This document shows positions 17,514 to 27,981 of a stretch of 64,000 bases of DNA, piece by piece. Within the stretch, counting starts at the first letter, position 1. Every line of letters starts with the position of its first letter. The position numbers and the translations under genes were made by a program. Source of the DNA: Vibrio japonicus. Its GTDB lineage: Bacteria > Pseudomonadota > Gammaproteobacteria > Enterobacterales > Vibrionaceae. The notes beneath the pieces are model-generated. The model saw nothing but the letters and a program-made list of their open reading frames with translations. It did not search any database and was not told the origin of the DNA. The stretch lies in the NCBI RefSeq assembly GCF_024582835.1, contig NZ_CP102096.1, forward strand, positions 248,001-312,000. Direction: 5' to 3'.

Positions 17514-18149
17514 ATGAAGACACGCGACAGAATAGTGCTTGCTGCTCTAGATCTTTTTAATCAACATGGTGAGCGTAATATCACGACCAATCATATCGCG
17601 GCACACATTGATATTAGTCCGGGAAACCTTTATTACCATTTCCGCAATAAGCAGGAGATTGTTCGAGAGATTTTCTCCCTGTATTCCAACGAGCTATTGG
17701 AACGTTTCACACCCGTTCAAGGTCAGCAAGAAAGTTTAGTATTGCTAAAACACTATTTAGATTCCATTTTTACCTTGATGTGGAAATATCGTTTTTTCTA
17801 TTCCAATCTGCCAGAAATACTCCAGCGAGATGATCATCTGCACGAAGACTACATCCAAGTTCAAGAAAAGCTACAGGCAAACCTGATTAATATCATGCGC
17901 GCGTTTGTTAAGCTTGAATTGCTGGATGTAAAAGAAGATGAGCTGAAGTCACTTGTCACGACTTTACATTTGATTGCTTCAAGTTGGCTCGGGTATCAGG
18001 CGGCTATGTCACAAAAAGCGCAAGTTACAGAGCAAGTCATTCATCGAGGAATGCTTCAAATGATAGCGGTCGTCAAACCTAAAGCAACCGAGCAAGGGTT
18101 GGAGCAATTACAACTTCTCGAAGATGGCGTTAAAGCAATTCATGCTTAG
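17514..18149 (+). CDS. TetR/AcrR family transcriptional regulator
   Basis: A 211-residue DNA-binding regulator. The N-terminal TetR helix-turn-helix is clear at about residues 5-50: DRIVLAALDLFNQHGERNIT, then AHIDISPGNLYYHFRNKQEI. The C-terminal part is helical and does not identify a ligand. I chose ATG 17514 because the TetR domain normally begins a few residues after the start. The frame is open from 17451, but that part overlaps the hemE terminator. A 8-codon reading frame (ATG 17491) ends in TGA overlapping this ATG, which may allow coupling. No target can be named; it stands alone between hemE and the DHH gene. Confidence 0.85.
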   Translation: MKTRDRIVLAALDLFNQHGERNITTNHIAAHIDISPGNLYYHFRNKQEIVREIFSLYSNELLERFTPVQGQQESLVLLKHYLDSIFTLMWKYRFFYSNLPEILQRDDHLHEDYIQVQEKLQANLINIMRAFVKLELLDVKEDELKSLVTTLHLIASSWLGYQAAMSQKAQVTEQVIHRGMLQMIAVVKPKATEQGLEQLQLLEDGVKAIHA

Positions 18150-18224
18150 TCATAACTAATTAAAAATTGTTTGTCGATATCTAACCCATTAAAGTACATA
18201 GAGTTATTTTAATGGGTTTTCTTT

Positions 18225-19181
18225 ATGCACTACGACGTTTTTAACGGTGATGCTGACGGCATTATCGCTCTACTCCAACTACGTCTGGCTGAGCCAAAAG
18301 ACTCTACGTTAGTCACTGGCGTCAAACGAGACATTCAATTACTGGAAAAACTCAAGCTTCACGCTGGGGATACCATCACTGCTTTAGACATCTCAATGGA
18401 AAAGAACATGGGTGGTCTGAAAGTGGCTTTAGAATCTGGTGTGAGCGTCTTTTATGCCGATCATCACAAAGCCGGTGATGTGCCAACGAGTGATCTGCTT
18501 GATGCACATATCGATTTAGATGCCAATACGTGTACAGCGCTTATTATTGATCAGCTATTAAATGGACGATTCCACCATTGGGCAATTACCGCAGCCTATG
18601 GAGATAATCTTATTGCCAAAGCAGATGAATTAGCCGATCAAGCTGGCTTGACTTCAGAGCAGAAATCTCAGCTTAAAGAGCTTGGTACTTTGATTAATTA
18701 TAATGGGTACGGGGCACATATTACTGATCTCCACTTCGACCCAGCGACACTGTTTAATGAGCTTTTGGCCTATGATGATCCCTTTGCTGTGATAGCGGAT
18801 AAATCGTCACCATACCATGTATTAAAGATGGCCTATCAGGAAGATATGGCTAAAGCGCTTGCGGTTAATGCAAAGTATCAAAGTCGATATTTAGGTGTCT
18901 TTGAGCTACCGGATGAAGCGTATTCGCGCCGAATTAGTGGTGTTTACGGAAATTTACTTGCCAATCAGTCACCGGATTCCGCACACGCTGTCCTCACGGA
19001 AAATACAGATGGGACATATACGGTATCTTTACGGGCACCTTTAAGTAATAAGCAAGGAGCTGGGGATATTTGTTCTCAGTTTGCAACAGGTGGTGGAAGG
19101 GCCGCTGCCGCAGGAATTAATGCACTCGATAAATCGGAATTGGATACACTCATTAACTCGATTGAAAGTTACTACCGATAG
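18225..19181 (+). CDS. DHH-family phosphoesterase
   Basis: A 318-residue member of the DHH/DHHA1 phosphoesterase superfamily, which includes oligonucleotide, cyclic-dinucleotide and pyrophosphate hydrolases. The N-terminal metal motif is NGDADG at residues 7-12, the DHH motif is YADHHKAG at about 77-84, and the C-terminal DHHA1 glycine-rich motif is seen in ATGGGRAAAAG near 287-297. These are the expected metal and substrate sites, so the protein is probably active. Substrate is unknown; it lacks the CBS or DHHA2 domains that would point to inorganic pyrophosphatase or exopolyphosphatase. It converges on envC. Confidence 0.8.
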   Translation: MHYDVFNGDADGIIALLQLRLAEPKDSTLVTGVKRDIQLLEKLKLHAGDTITALDISMEKNMGGLKVALESGVSVFYADHHKAGDVPTSDLLDAHIDLDANTCTALIIDQLLNGRFHHWAITAAYGDNLIAKADELADQAGLTSEQKSQLKELGTLINYNGYGAHITDLHFDPATLFNELLAYDDPFAVIADKSSPYHVLKMAYQEDMAKALAVNAKYQSRYLGVFELPDEAYSRRISGVYGNLLANQSPDSAHAVLTENTDGTYTVSLRAPLSNKQGAGDICSQFATGGGRAAAAGINALDKSELDTLINSIESYYR

Positions 19182-19258
19182 TGAAGCTGAACGGTCATGG
19201 ATTACAGATGTTTAAAGCCTCTGTAATCTGAGTGGAGATATGGCAGATATAGAGTGTA

Positions 19259-20395
19259 CTAACGTGTTAACCAATGGGTCGGGTTTTGAGTTTTACTGTT
19301 ACGACGAATCTCAAAGTACAGCGATGGTCTAGATTGCCCGCCAGTGTCACCCGCAAGCGCGATGGTTTCGCTCGCTTTGACTTTATCGCCTTCTTTCTTT
19401 AGTAGGCTTTGGTTAAATCCATAAAGCGTCATATCGCCTTTACCGTGATCAAGTAAGACAACTAGCCCGTAGCCTCGTAGGTAATCCGCAAATACGACCG
19501 TACCGGAATAGACTGCTTTAACGGGTTGGCCGTAATTGGCGTTAATCACCATGCCTTTCCAGCTAAGTTGGCCAGTTTGGCGAGAGCCATAGCTGTGAAT
19601 AACACTGCCCTTTAGTGGCCAAGGCAACTTACCTTTACGCTTTGCAATGCCATCCATCAGAACTGCATTACGCTTGGCTGCTTTAGCAATCTCAGCTTTC
19701 AGTCGCGTCTCATTTCGCTGTAATTCAGATAGGTACACACTATCGTTAGAGATGCTCTTCTTGATGGTGCTAACTGTATTCTTACGCTCAGACTGCGCTT
19801 TTGTTAGTTGATTACGTTGTTCCGTTTGTGATTCAAGCAGCTGTGAAATTTGTGCTTTTTCGGCGTTAAGTTGTGAACGGCTATCTGCCAACTCTTTGGC
19901 TGTACTTTCTAATTCCTTGATGGTTTGCGCCCGTTGCTTGGCCAAATGTTGGAAGTACTGACTGATACGATCTTCTTCAACACCTTGATTCAGGATGTTA
20001 GAGGCGTCTTTCGAACGCTGGGTAACATAGTAGGTTTGAAGCAGTTCAGACAACTTGTCGCTTTGCGCTTTTTTCTCTTTCTCTAAGTGAGAGACTTTAT
20101 TTTCTAGAGCTGCGATATTGCTGTTGGTTTTACTTAGCGACGTCTTGGTCTCTTTAATCTCTTTTTCTAAACGAACAATACCCACTTCCTGCTCTTTTAG
20201 GTTCTTTTGTAGAGAGTCCAGCTGTTTTTTCTGCGAGTTTAGAGATTTCTTTTGACGAGATATTTCACTAGATACGCCCTTTAGTTCAGATTGAGACGCA
20301 GACCATGCGGGAAAGGTCAGCGTAGTTGCAACAGCTAAAACAAGTGCAGATAACTTAGAGGTAGCCCACAGTTGTGCGCGTTGTCGTGTTGCCAT
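19259..20395 (-). CDS. envC: Murein hydrolase activator EnvC
   Basis: EnvC is a periplasmic coiled-coil protein that, under FtsEX control, activates the amidases AmiA and AmiB at the division septum. The 378-residue form has a signal peptide (cleavage near AWSA, residues 30-33), a long coiled coil at about 35-240, and a C-terminal LytM/M23 domain (265-375). The LytM catalytic residues are replaced: the HxxxD region reads WKGMV and the HxH region reads YFEIRR. That is the degenerate state known for EnvC. ATG 20395 is preferred to the in-frame TTG 20407. It lies downstream of gpmI as in E. coli; amiB is in this window at 33.9 kb. Confidence 0.92.
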   Translation of the reverse strand: MATRQRAQLWATSKLSALVLAVATTLTFPAWSASQSELKGVSSEISRQKKSLNSQKKQLDSLQKNLKEQEVGIVRLEKEIKETKTSLSKTNSNIAALENKVSHLEKEKKAQSDKLSELLQTYYVTQRSKDASNILNQGVEEDRISQYFQHLAKQRAQTIKELESTAKELADSRSQLNAEKAQISQLLESQTEQRNQLTKAQSERKNTVSTIKKSISNDSVYLSELQRNETRLKAEIAKAAKRNAVLMDGIAKRKGKLPWPLKGSVIHSYGSRQTGQLSWKGMVINANYGQPVKAVYSGTVVFADYLRGYGLVVLLDHGKGDMTLYGFNQSLLKKEGDKVKASETIALAGDTGGQSRPSLYFEIRRNSKTQNPTHWLTR

Positions 20396-20495
20396 TCGCG
20401 AATTCAATCCTGAAGTTTTGAGGGGAAGCCAGTATACCCAAACACTTTCGTAAGAAGAAAGGGGAATATTGAAACTTGTTGAATGAGATAATACA

Positions 20496-20521
20496 AAAGC
20501 CCGAACTCAGGTCCGGGCTTT
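20496..20521 (-). terminator. Terminator between gpmI and envC
   Basis: AAAGCCCG and CGGGCTTT arms flank a 10-base loop. On the minus strand the second arm runs into four T. It would end or attenuate the gpmI transcript before envC. Confidence 0.75.
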
Positions 20522-20546
20522 GATTCATCTTCACTTTGTGAATGAC

Positions 20547-22076
20547 TTAAACGAGCACGTCACCAGTCATCTCTGCTGGGATTTCTAAACCAGATAGAGT
20601 CAGCATGGTTGGTGCTAGGTCAGACAGTTTGCCGCCTTCTTTGAACTTAACGGCTTTATCGCCTACGTAAATGAGCGGCACTGGTAGACTTGTGTGAGCG
20701 GTATGAGTACCGCCAGTGACAGGGTCAACCATCATTTCTGCGTTACCGTGGTCTGCGGTGATCAGCATTTGACCGCCCACTTCTTTAATCGCTTCAACCA
20801 CTTTACCTACGCTTGCATCAAGCGCTTCAATTGCTTGCTCTGCTGCTTCGTAAACGCCAGTGTGGCCAACCATGTCAGCATTCGGGTAGTTACAAATGAT
20901 CGTGTCGTACTTACCAGACTTGATTGCTGCAACCATTTTCTCAGTCAGTTCTTCTGAGCTCATTTCTGGTTGTAGGTCGTAAGTGGCTACTTTTGGTGAG
21001 GCAACAAGTTGACGCTCTTCACCATCAAACTCTGTTTCAACACCACCGTTGAAGAAGAACGTAACGTGCGCGTATTTCTCTGTTTCAGAGATACGTAGCT
21101 GAGTTTGACCTTGCTTAGATAACCACTCACCGTACGTGTTCTCTAGTGATGCTGGTGGGAAAGCAGTAGATAGTGGAATATCGGCTGCGTATTGAGTCAG
21201 CATAACAAAGTTAACCGCTGGGAATGCTGCGCGTTCAAAACCGTTGAAACCAGGAACGAATGCACGTGTGATTTGACGAGCACGGTCAGCACGGTAGTTC
21301 ATGAAGATCACCGCATCGCCGTCTGCCATTGCTGCATCTTCTTGACCTTCAGTTTTGATCGCTGTTGCTTTTACGAATTCGTCGTTTTCTTCACGAGCGT
21401 AAGCCGCCTCGAGACCAGCAACTGCAGAGTCGTAAGTAAATTCTGCTTTACCTTGAGTTAATAGATCGTAAGCAACTTGAACACGTTCCCAGTTGTTGTC
21501 ACGATCCATTGCGTAGTAACGGCCAACCAGCGATGCGATACGACCTTTACCTAGTTTTGCGAATAGCTCATCAAAACGTTTTAGTGAGTTTTCTGCGCTA
21601 CGTGGTGGAGTGTCACGGCCGTCTAGGAAGCAGTGTAGGTAGATTTTTTCTGCGCCACGTGCTGCTGCCATTTCAACTGCAGCGTAGATGTGGTCTTCGT
21701 GAGAGTGGACGCCACCTGGAGACATCAGACCCATAAGGTGTACCGCTTTGCCTGCTTTTACTGCAGAGTCGATAGCGTCAACAAGTGCAGGCGTTTCCGC
21801 GAACTCACCGTCAGCGATAGACTTAGTGATACGAGTTAGGTCTTGATATACGACACGACCAGCACCGATGTTTGTATGGCCAACCTCAGAGTTACCCATC
21901 TGACCATCAGGAAGACCAACGTCCATACCTGAAGCTGAGATTAGAGTGTTTGGGTTGTTTGCAAGCAGTGCATCCATTACCGGCGTTTTTGCGTTTGCAA
22001 TCGCGTTGCTCGCTGTGTCTTCACGGTGGCCGTAACCGTCAAGAATAACTAAAGCCAATGGCTTCTTTGCTGACAT
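20547..22076 (-). CDS. gpmI: 2,3-bisphosphoglycerate-independent phosphoglycerate mutase
   Basis: GpmI interconverts 3- and 2-phosphoglycerate in glycolysis through a phosphoserine intermediate and manganese. The 509-residue protein starts [20 protein letters not shown]. Metal-binding Asp13 is in LVILDGYG, and the catalytic serine is Ser63 in [17 protein letters not shown]. The C-terminal metal motif [11 protein letters not shown] is near residue 440. GAGGACATCACT lies before the ATG. About 250 bases upstream of the start hold no gene. Confidence 0.97.
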   Translation of the reverse strand: MSAKKPLALVILDGYGHREDTASNAIANAKTPVMDALLANNPNTLISASGMDVGLPDGQMGNSEVGHTNIGAGRVVYQDLTRITKSIADGEFAETPALVDAIDSAVKAGKAVHLMGLMSPGGVHSHEDHIYAAVEMAAARGAEKIYLHCFLDGRDTPPRSAENSLKRFDELFAKLGKGRIASLVGRYYAMDRDNNWERVQVAYDLLTQGKAEFTYDSAVAGLEAAYAREENDEFVKATAIKTEGQEDAAMADGDAVIFMNYRADRARQITRAFVPGFNGFERAAFPAVNFVMLTQYAADIPLSTAFPPASLENTYGEWLSKQGQTQLRISETEKYAHVTFFFNGGVETEFDGEERQLVASPKVATYDLQPEMSSEELTEKMVAAIKSGKYDTIICNYPNADMVGHTGVYEAAEQAIEALDASVGKVVEAIKEVGGQMLITADHGNAEMMVDPVTGGTHTAHTSLPVPLIYVGDKAVKFKEGGKLSDLAPTMLTLSGLEIPAEMTGDVLV

Positions 22077-22326
22077 AGTGATGTCCTCGTCAAATTTTAA
22101 AGTAACTTTGGAAACAAAATTAGCGTAATTTTACTACATTTTTTAACCAAAACTGTAGGTCAAGATCAAATATTGTTTGTGATGTGGCGTTGTTATCTTT
22201 CACTTTAACCGCTTTTCACCCTGAGTGGTGACGTTGCTCCATACGCCGTTATTACGCTCTATTCTCTCTATTTCATCGTAAATTAAAAATCGTATTTATC
22301 TATCGTTGTCATTGTAGATGAGGCGA

Positions 22327-23214
22327 TTAACTAACCAAAATCCCAGTGCCAGTTACTGCGACAAGCGCACCCATCCAAGCGTAACGATTGGGCCTTCGTT
22401 TGGTGTAAACCCAAAGTATAGGTAATAGCATGATCGGAGTGGTTGAAGAAAGCAGTGCCACCATCCCAACATTTCCGTCACGTAGTGCATACAGGATTAA
22501 AGTCATACCGACCGCCATTGCGAGGAAGCCATTGACTGCGGTGATGGAAAAGATCTTCATTGTCATTGGCTGGGTCGCACGGGCAATCTTGACTCCTGAG
22601 ATAAATAGAACGGAGTGTGCGGCGAACGCGGTCATCATACGTACTGCGGACGCAGCCACAGGGTCTATGTCGGTTTGCATGATGGGCTTTGCAATGATGC
22701 CGCCCATAGCCTGACATAGTGCGGCGAGTAAACCTAAACCGACGCCCACCCAGACATTGCCTTTGATCGATTCGAGTTGGTTGCTCGCCTGACCTCTACG
22801 GCCAAAGAAAATGGCGGTGAGGACGCCAGAGAAGACCAGAGTGGAGCCTAGCAATTCCAGTGATGTCATGTTCTCGCTAAACAGAAAGTAGCCCAATATA
22901 GCGGAGAACACCGCGTGACAGGAAAAGAGCAAGCCTGCTTGACGAGGCCCCATGCGATTTAAGCAGGCGAATAGTGCGGTATCACCGATAAAGATACCGA
23001 TTAGTCCTGACAGTGCCATCGCAGATATAGCGGTAGTTTCGACGCTAGACCAACCGCCGGTTATTAGTGCCATGGTGCCGAGAATGACGGAAGTACAGCC
23101 CATACGCCAGCGGCTATAAGCGAACGTTCCTAAATGTTGTGCGGGGGCCACAGAGAGTATGCTGGCGACAGCCCACAGAAAGGCAGCCGCCAAAGCCAGC
23201 CATTCGTATCCCAT
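22327..23214 (-). CDS. DMT-family (EamA) membrane transporter
   Basis: A 295-residue inner-membrane protein with about ten hydrophobic segments, arranged as two EamA repeats (residues about 1-130 and 155-293), the layout of drug/metabolite transporters. The repeat signature is visible in FSAILGYFLFSENMTSLELLGSTLVFSGV near residue 105, where a conserved Glu follows the helix. Substrate cannot be read from sequence. AAGGACGAATCGAC precedes the ATG. It lies 74 bases after the chemoreceptor gene on the same strand but has no obvious functional tie to it. Confidence 0.85.
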   Translation of the reverse strand: MGYEWLALAAAFLWAVASILSVAPAQHLGTFAYSRWRMGCTSVILGTMALITGGWSSVETTAISAMALSGLIGIFIGDTALFACLNRMGPRQAGLLFSCHAVFSAILGYFLFSENMTSLELLGSTLVFSGVLTAIFFGRRGQASNQLESIKGNVWVGVGLGLLAALCQAMGGIIAKPIMQTDIDPVAASAVRMMTAFAAHSVLFISGVKIARATQPMTMKIFSITAVNGFLAMAVGMTLILYALRDGNVGMVALLSSTTPIMLLPILWVYTKRRPNRYAWMGALVAVTGTGILVS

Positions 23215-23287
23215 GTCGATTCGTCCTTGAGGGAGGGTGGATATTAATGGCTGTTAATATGCATCAAATTATTGGTTATACAAAGCG

Positions 23288-25168
23288 TTAAACTCTAAAG
23301 CGCTCCACTTCTTGGCGAACAGTGTTCGCGGAATCGAACATGTTGGTCGCGCTTTCACTACTGCGTGTTGCTTGGTCCGCGAGAATATCAGACGCATCTT
23401 TAATCCCTTGCGTGTTTCTGCTGATGTCTTCGCTGACCGCTCGTTGCTCTTCCGCTGCGCTGGCAATTTGCAGAGCCATACCGTTGATTTCATTGATTGC
23501 TGCGGTGATGGTATTAAGGCTCTCCGACGCTTGCTGTGCGTAATCAACACTGGTATCGGCTAACGTGGTACTTGCTTCCATACTGTGCACTGCGAGTTTG
23601 GTATTCCCTTGCAGCGTTTCGATCATATGGCGTATCTCTTCCGTTGAACCATGTGTGCGCTGGCTCAGCACTCGAACTTCGTCTGCCACAACAGCAAAAC
23701 CGCGTCCTTGTTCACCGGCTCTTGCGGCTTCAATGGCTGCGTTAAGCGCAAGTAGGTTGGTTTGCTCGGCAATGCCTTGGATCGTCGAAAGGATCTGGTT
23801 GATGCTTTGCGTATTGTTTTCCAGTTCAGAAATGATACTTGAGGCATCACCCACTTGTTCTGCAAGACTGATAATGGCTTGGCGGTTTTTCTCAATCACT
23901 TGCTGGCCGTCTTCACAAGCTGCCGATGACTCTTGCGATGCGTTGGCAGTCAGTTCGGCATGGCTAGCGACTTCTGCCGCCGTTGCTGACATTTCATGGA
24001 TAGCGGTAGCAATTTGGTTCACGTCATTTTGCTGTGCTTCAACTTGCAGTGATGACTCCTGAGATAATTGATTAGCGGCTTCTGCTTGTACTGCCAGTTT
24101 TTGGCTGTGTTGAATGATATCGCCAAGCATCTTCTGCATCTGAGCCAAGAATTGATTGACGTGTTGCGCGAGTTCGCCAATCTCATCTTTTCTGCGGATT
24201 TCAATTCGCTGAGTTAGGTCGCCTTCGCCTTCTGATAGCTCAGAGAGTGCGTCAGACAGCGTTTGCAGAGGCATGAGTAGGCGCGTTACAACGTATGTGC
24301 TGATAGAAGCAATCACGATGTACAACAGAATCGAAGCAATCGCGGTAAATTGAATCTGTTCCGTCACGGACGAGAAGGCGAGTTCTTTGTCTACCACGAT
24401 ACCCAGCGACCAATCGGTTGATGGTACGTTAGTGACAAAGATCAGCTTGTCGCCTTGTTTTGGCCAGGTGATGGTAGAGATACCTGCGGTGCTGATCAAT
24501 TGTCTGACTTTATCCTCTGAAAGTGCAGGATTTAGGTCAGTTAATGGTTTTTGGCTGAGTTTTTCATCCTTGTAGGCGACGATATTGTTGTTTCCATCAA
24601 CCAAGAATGAGAATCCATCGTTGTCGAGTGTAACGTGCAGGACTTCTTCAATGATGTTACTTACCGTTAGGTCGGCGGCGAGTACCCCATTTTTGTGACC
24701 ACTGAAAGCTTTGGCAAAACTGATCACGATACTGCCGTCGAAGTCCTGATACGGTTCAGTAATGATTAACCCAGGCGCAGCTTTTGCGTCGATATACCAA
24801 GGTCGGCTGCGAGGATCATAATCCGTTGGCCAATCTTCGGTCTTATCACCATAGGCGATCGATCCATCTTCAAATCCCGCGTATACGGATAGAAATGCCC
24901 CCGCGCGTTTTGTCAGTAGCATTTCCCGGTCGGCATCTGTCGCCTCTAAAATGGCTTTTTCGTTGGCGAGCATCATGTCACTACGTATGTCTAACCAATC
25001 GGAGATGTAACGAGACGTCGCGTGACTGACATTTTCCATTTCACTATTGAGTGCGGAGGTTGTTTCTTGCTTCAACTGGCTGACAGAAATCCAGGCTTGG
25101 ACACCACTAACAACAGCAATAATGACAGCAATAGCAATTTGTATTTTTAGTTTTATTGTATTTTTCAT
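23288..25168 (-). CDS. Methyl-accepting chemotaxis protein with double-Cache sensor
   Basis: A 626-residue transmembrane chemoreceptor. Segments in order are TM1 (about 7-28), a periplasmic dCache-type ligand domain (about 35-275) with the typical [11 protein letters not shown] motif, TM2 (about 280-303), HAMP (about 304-357), and a cytoplasmic signalling domain. The hairpin tip is [20 protein letters not shown] near 467-487. Cache receptors of this type often sense amino or organic acids, but the ligand here is unknown. GGAAGGGAAGACA precedes the ATG. The neighbours are two transporters, none from the chemotaxis core. Confidence 0.93.
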   Translation of the reverse strand: MKNTIKLKIQIAIAVIIAVVSGVQAWISVSQLKQETTSALNSEMENVSHATSRYISDWLDIRSDMMLANEKAILEATDADREMLLTKRAGAFLSVYAGFEDGSIAYGDKTEDWPTDYDPRSRPWYIDAKAAPGLIITEPYQDFDGSIVISFAKAFSGHKNGVLAADLTVSNIIEEVLHVTLDNDGFSFLVDGNNNIVAYKDEKLSQKPLTDLNPALSEDKVRQLISTAGISTITWPKQGDKLIFVTNVPSTDWSLGIVVDKELAFSSVTEQIQFTAIASILLYIVIASISTYVVTRLLMPLQTLSDALSELSEGEGDLTQRIEIRRKDEIGELAQHVNQFLAQMQKMLGDIIQHSQKLAVQAEAANQLSQESSLQVEAQQNDVNQIATAIHEMSATAAEVASHAELTANASQESSAACEDGQQVIEKNRQAIISLAEQVGDASSIISELENNTQSINQILSTIQGIAEQTNLLALNAAIEAARAGEQGRGFAVVADEVRVLSQRTHGSTEEIRHMIETLQGNTKLAVHSMEASTTLADTSVDYAQQASESLNTITAAINEINGMALQIASAAEEQRAVSEDISRNTQGIKDASDILADQATRSSESATNMFDSANTVRQEVERFRV

Positions 25169-25425
25169 TGTCTTCCCTTCCGTACTTAGACAACAAACGA
25201 AGGTGAGGTTTAGACCTAAATATGCTTTACCTAATGCTTTAGATTTGGAAAAAGGCAGATGATCTAATGGGGAATAATTAAATTTACAGCCAGATGTTAT
25301 ACAAAACTAACCGTCATATGTTTGATCTAACTAGAAGTTTGATTAGTGAATACTTTGTCAGTATTACCTATTGTTGATTTTGTGATGCCTTGCCTGTATT
25401 TCAAGGCAAGGCGTAAGCTGCGCTG

Positions 25426-26841
25426 TTAGGTCAACAATAATGCCGCTGAATAGACAATGATTAAGCCGATAAGACCGAGAATGACTCCTGTTTTGGCCAT
25501 ATCGCGGCTTTCTATTAATCCGGTCGAGTAAGCCAGTGAGTTTGGCGGAGTAGAGACTGGCAAAATCATCCCTAATGAGGCAGAGAAAGCGACAACAACC
25601 AGTAATCCTTGCAGTCCACCCACGGAAGATAAGCTGTCCATTGACGCACCGATCGCAGCCGCAATTGGCATTAACAGGTTTGCAGTGGCGGTGTTCGACA
25701 TAAAGTTAGCCATGAGCCAGCAGACGATCGACAGAGTCACAACGACAGCGACTGGTGAGAGGGATTCATAATTGATGGCATGCGCGAGTGCAGCCGCTAG
25801 ACCTGTTTTTTCCAACCCAATACCAATGGCTATTCCCCCCGCAACGAGCCACAAAACATCCCAGTTGATCTGTTTCAGTTCATTTTTGCCCATAATTCCG
25901 GTTAGCGTAAAAACGGCAAGCGGAATTATCGATACCACATAAGTGTTCATGCCATGCAAACTGGTCGTCATCCATAGCAATATGGTGGCGGCGAACGTGA
26001 CGTAAACGACTATCGCACGCCAATTTTTTTGAAACTGCCCATCGAGTTTTAATTGCATGGTTTGCTGCGAGGATGGGAATAATTTTTGAAGTAAAAACCA
26101 TGCAATAGTGAGTTGGATAATCACAAATGGAAGCCCCATCATCATCCAGCTCAAGAAGCTAATGCTGTTTTCACCCGTTAAATACTGCAGCGCAATGGCA
26201 TTCGGTGGCGTACCAATTGGCGTGGCAATGCCGCCAGTATTAGCCGCTATCGGAATACATAAAACGAGGGCTTTTATTCCTAAGTCGCCTTTAGGCGCAG
26301 AAGCCACAATCGGCCCTAGCAAAGCCAGCATCATCACGGTTGTTGCTGTATTAGACATAAACATCGAAAACACAGAGGTAATTAGCATGAGGCCTAGCAT
26401 GATAAATTTGGGTTGCTGGCCAAATGGTTTTAACAAAACTCTGGCGAGGTTGTTGTCTAACTCATATTTTGATGCAGCAATCGCTAAAGCAAAGCCGCCC
26501 ATAAATAGAATGATGATTGGTGAGGAAAAGGCACTGAATATGTCGGTATAGTTCATTAATACACCGAGATCATGCCCAGCTGGTGGATGACGGAATAAAT
26601 GTAGCCCCTTATCGGAGATCATGATCAGCTCAAGAGCAATGATCAAAATGGAGGTCGCAAAGACTGGGACGGGTTCTAAAACCCAGAGCAGGGCGGCTAA
26701 TAAAAATATAGCCAGTAATCGGTGCTGGATTGTGGTGAGGTTATCAATCGGGATGGCATCGATGGGCATAAACAGGACACTCAGTGGTATCCCAAAGCAA
26801 ATCAATAGCTTGACCAATATGCTGTGGTCTAATTTGGTCAT
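25426..26841 (-). CDS. DASS-family sodium/dicarboxylate or anion symporter
   Basis: A 471-residue membrane protein of the SLC13/DASS family. Both Ser-Asn-Thr signature motifs that bind sodium and substrate in this fold are present: MSNTATTVM at 162-170 and MSNTATANL at 381-389, placed symmetrically in the inverted repeats. Family members carry succinate, malate, citrate or sulfate. The motif TPIGTPPNAIALQ near 207-219 fits carboxylate transporters like VcINDY, but specificity is an inference. AAGGTTAAAAATGT precedes the ATG. No two-component regulator is adjacent. An 8-bp inverted repeat without a T run lies after the stop (25388-25412). Confidence 0.88.
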   Translation of the reverse strand: MTKLDHSILVKLLICFGIPLSVLFMPIDAIPIDNLTTIQHRLLAIFLLAALLWVLEPVPVFATSILIIALELIMISDKGLHLFRHPPAGHDLGVLMNYTDIFSAFSSPIIILFMGGFALAIAASKYELDNNLARVLLKPFGQQPKFIMLGLMLITSVFSMFMSNTATTVMMLALLGPIVASAPKGDLGIKALVLCIPIAANTGGIATPIGTPPNAIALQYLTGENSISFLSWMMMGLPFVIIQLTIAWFLLQKLFPSSQQTMQLKLDGQFQKNWRAIVVYVTFAATILLWMTTSLHGMNTYVVSIIPLAVFTLTGIMGKNELKQINWDVLWLVAGGIAIGIGLEKTGLAAALAHAINYESLSPVAVVVTLSIVCWLMANFMSNTATANLLMPIAAAIGASMDSLSSVGGLQGLLVVVAFSASLGMILPVSTPPNSLAYSTGLIESRDMAKTGVILGLIGLIIVYSAALLLT

Positions 26842-26964
26842 ACATTTTTAACCTTAAAGCGGAAATCTGCGCTCAAGAATAATTAATAATCAAATTAGGG
26901 TCTTAGACTGAGGTTTGAGTTTTGAAAACTCGTAAAGAAATGTTGCAAATGTATTGTTTTTGGT

Positions 26965-26994
26965 CAAAAAAAGCCTTGGCTAAACCAAGGCTTT
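26965..26994 (-). terminator. Terminator after psd
   Basis: AAAGCCTTGG and CCAAGGCTTT arms with a 5-base loop. On the minus strand it is followed by a run of seven T and lies 11 bases after the psd stop. Confidence 0.9.
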
Positions 26995-27005
26995 ATGATG
27001 AAAAA

Positions 27006-27869
27006 TTATTTTTCGTTTAAGTGGGCGTAAGCGGTTCCCATTACGGTTGTCGCGCCATTTTGCATCGATTCATCAAAGCTGATGGCGTCTTTCGCAAACA
27101 GGTTAATAACCGTTGAGCCTAATTTGAATCGGCCCATTTCTTCGCCTTTCTTAAGAACAACGGCTTTGTCACCTTCAGCTGGGTAATCCCACTTGTAAAC
27201 CGTGTTGCCACGAGGTGGTGTCACCGTACCTGCCCATACTTGTTCAATACTTCCAACAATGGTCGCACCAACTAGCACTTGAGCCATAGGGCCAAAATCG
27301 GTATCGAAAATACATACCACTCGTTCGTTTCGAGCGAATAGGTTTGGCACATTCTCTGCTGTTAAAGGATTCACAGAAAACAGATCGCCAGGAACGTAGA
27401 TCATCTGACGTAGAACACCATCGCAAGGCATATGAACACGGTGATAATCACGTGGTGATAAGTAAAGCGTTGCAAACTCACCATCTTTGAATTCTTCAGC
27501 GAGTTTCGAATCACCACCCAATAGCTCTTGAGCGGTAAAGTCGTGGCCTTTTGCTTGAATCAGTTTGCCATCTTTGATAGGCCCAAACTGACTAACACAT
27601 GCGTCTGCTGGGTGTGTGATAACAGAATCAGCTTCAGCAATTGGACGTGCGCCTTCTTCGAGTTCTCGAACAAAAAACTCGTTGAAAGAAGTAAAGTGTT
27701 TAGGATCGGAGTGCTTAGCCTCGTCCATGTTCACGTTGTATCGTTTGATGAACCAGCGAATGACCGCTGTTGTCAGACCGCCAGCTTTGGCTGACGCCAG
27801 TTTACCCATTAAACGGGTTAACCCGTGTTGTGGGATCCAGTATTGCAGTCCAACTTTAATCTTATCCAT
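27006..27869 (-). CDS. psd: Phosphatidylserine decarboxylase proenzyme
   Basis: Psd makes phosphatidylethanolamine at the inner membrane and processes itself to create a pyruvoyl group. The 287-residue protein has the cleavage motif LGST near residues 250-253, the conserved [16 protein letters not shown] block, and [13 protein letters not shown]. The motif sits about 35 residues before the end, giving the small alpha subunit. I chose [13 protein letters not shown] as the start because it aligns with E. coli MLNSFKLSLQYILP. An ATG 9 bases upstream (27878) is also possible, and the ribosome site is weak for both. It lies downstream of rsgA, as in E. coli rsgA-psd. Confidence 0.95.
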   Translation of the reverse strand: MDKIKVGLQYWIPQHGLTRLMGKLASAKAGGLTTAVIRWFIKRYNVNMDEAKHSDPKHFTSFNEFFVRELEEGARPIAEADSVITHPADACVSQFGPIKDGKLIQAKGHDFTAQELLGGDSKLAEEFKDGEFATLYLSPRDYHRVHMPCDGVLRQMIYVPGDLFSVNPLTAENVPNLFARNERVVCIFDTDFGPMAQVLVGATIVGSIEQVWAGTVTPPRGNTVYKWDYPAEGDKAVVLKKGEEMGRFKLGSTVINLFAKDAISFDESMQNGATTVMGTAYAHLNEK

Positions 27870-27981
27870 TGTTTTCATTTCTAATGTTAACTGTATTTTG
27901 CTGACTTCTTTGGGCGCGAGATACTACTCAAATTCCGCCCAAAAGTCAGTATCAATTGATTACGATATATGCAAGAAGCTG

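Noticed and set aside
17491..17517. Eight-codon frame overlapping the TetR-type gene start
   Set aside because: Too short to support as a gene; mentioned only as possible translational coupling.
19199..19230. GATTACAGA / TCTGTAATC hairpin between the DHH gene and envC
   Set aside because: Likely a convergent-end hairpin but without T runs; too weak to annotate.
25388..25412. GCCTTGCC / GGCAAGGC hairpin after the DASS gene
   Set aside because: It lacks a T run on either strand, so I did not list it as a terminator.
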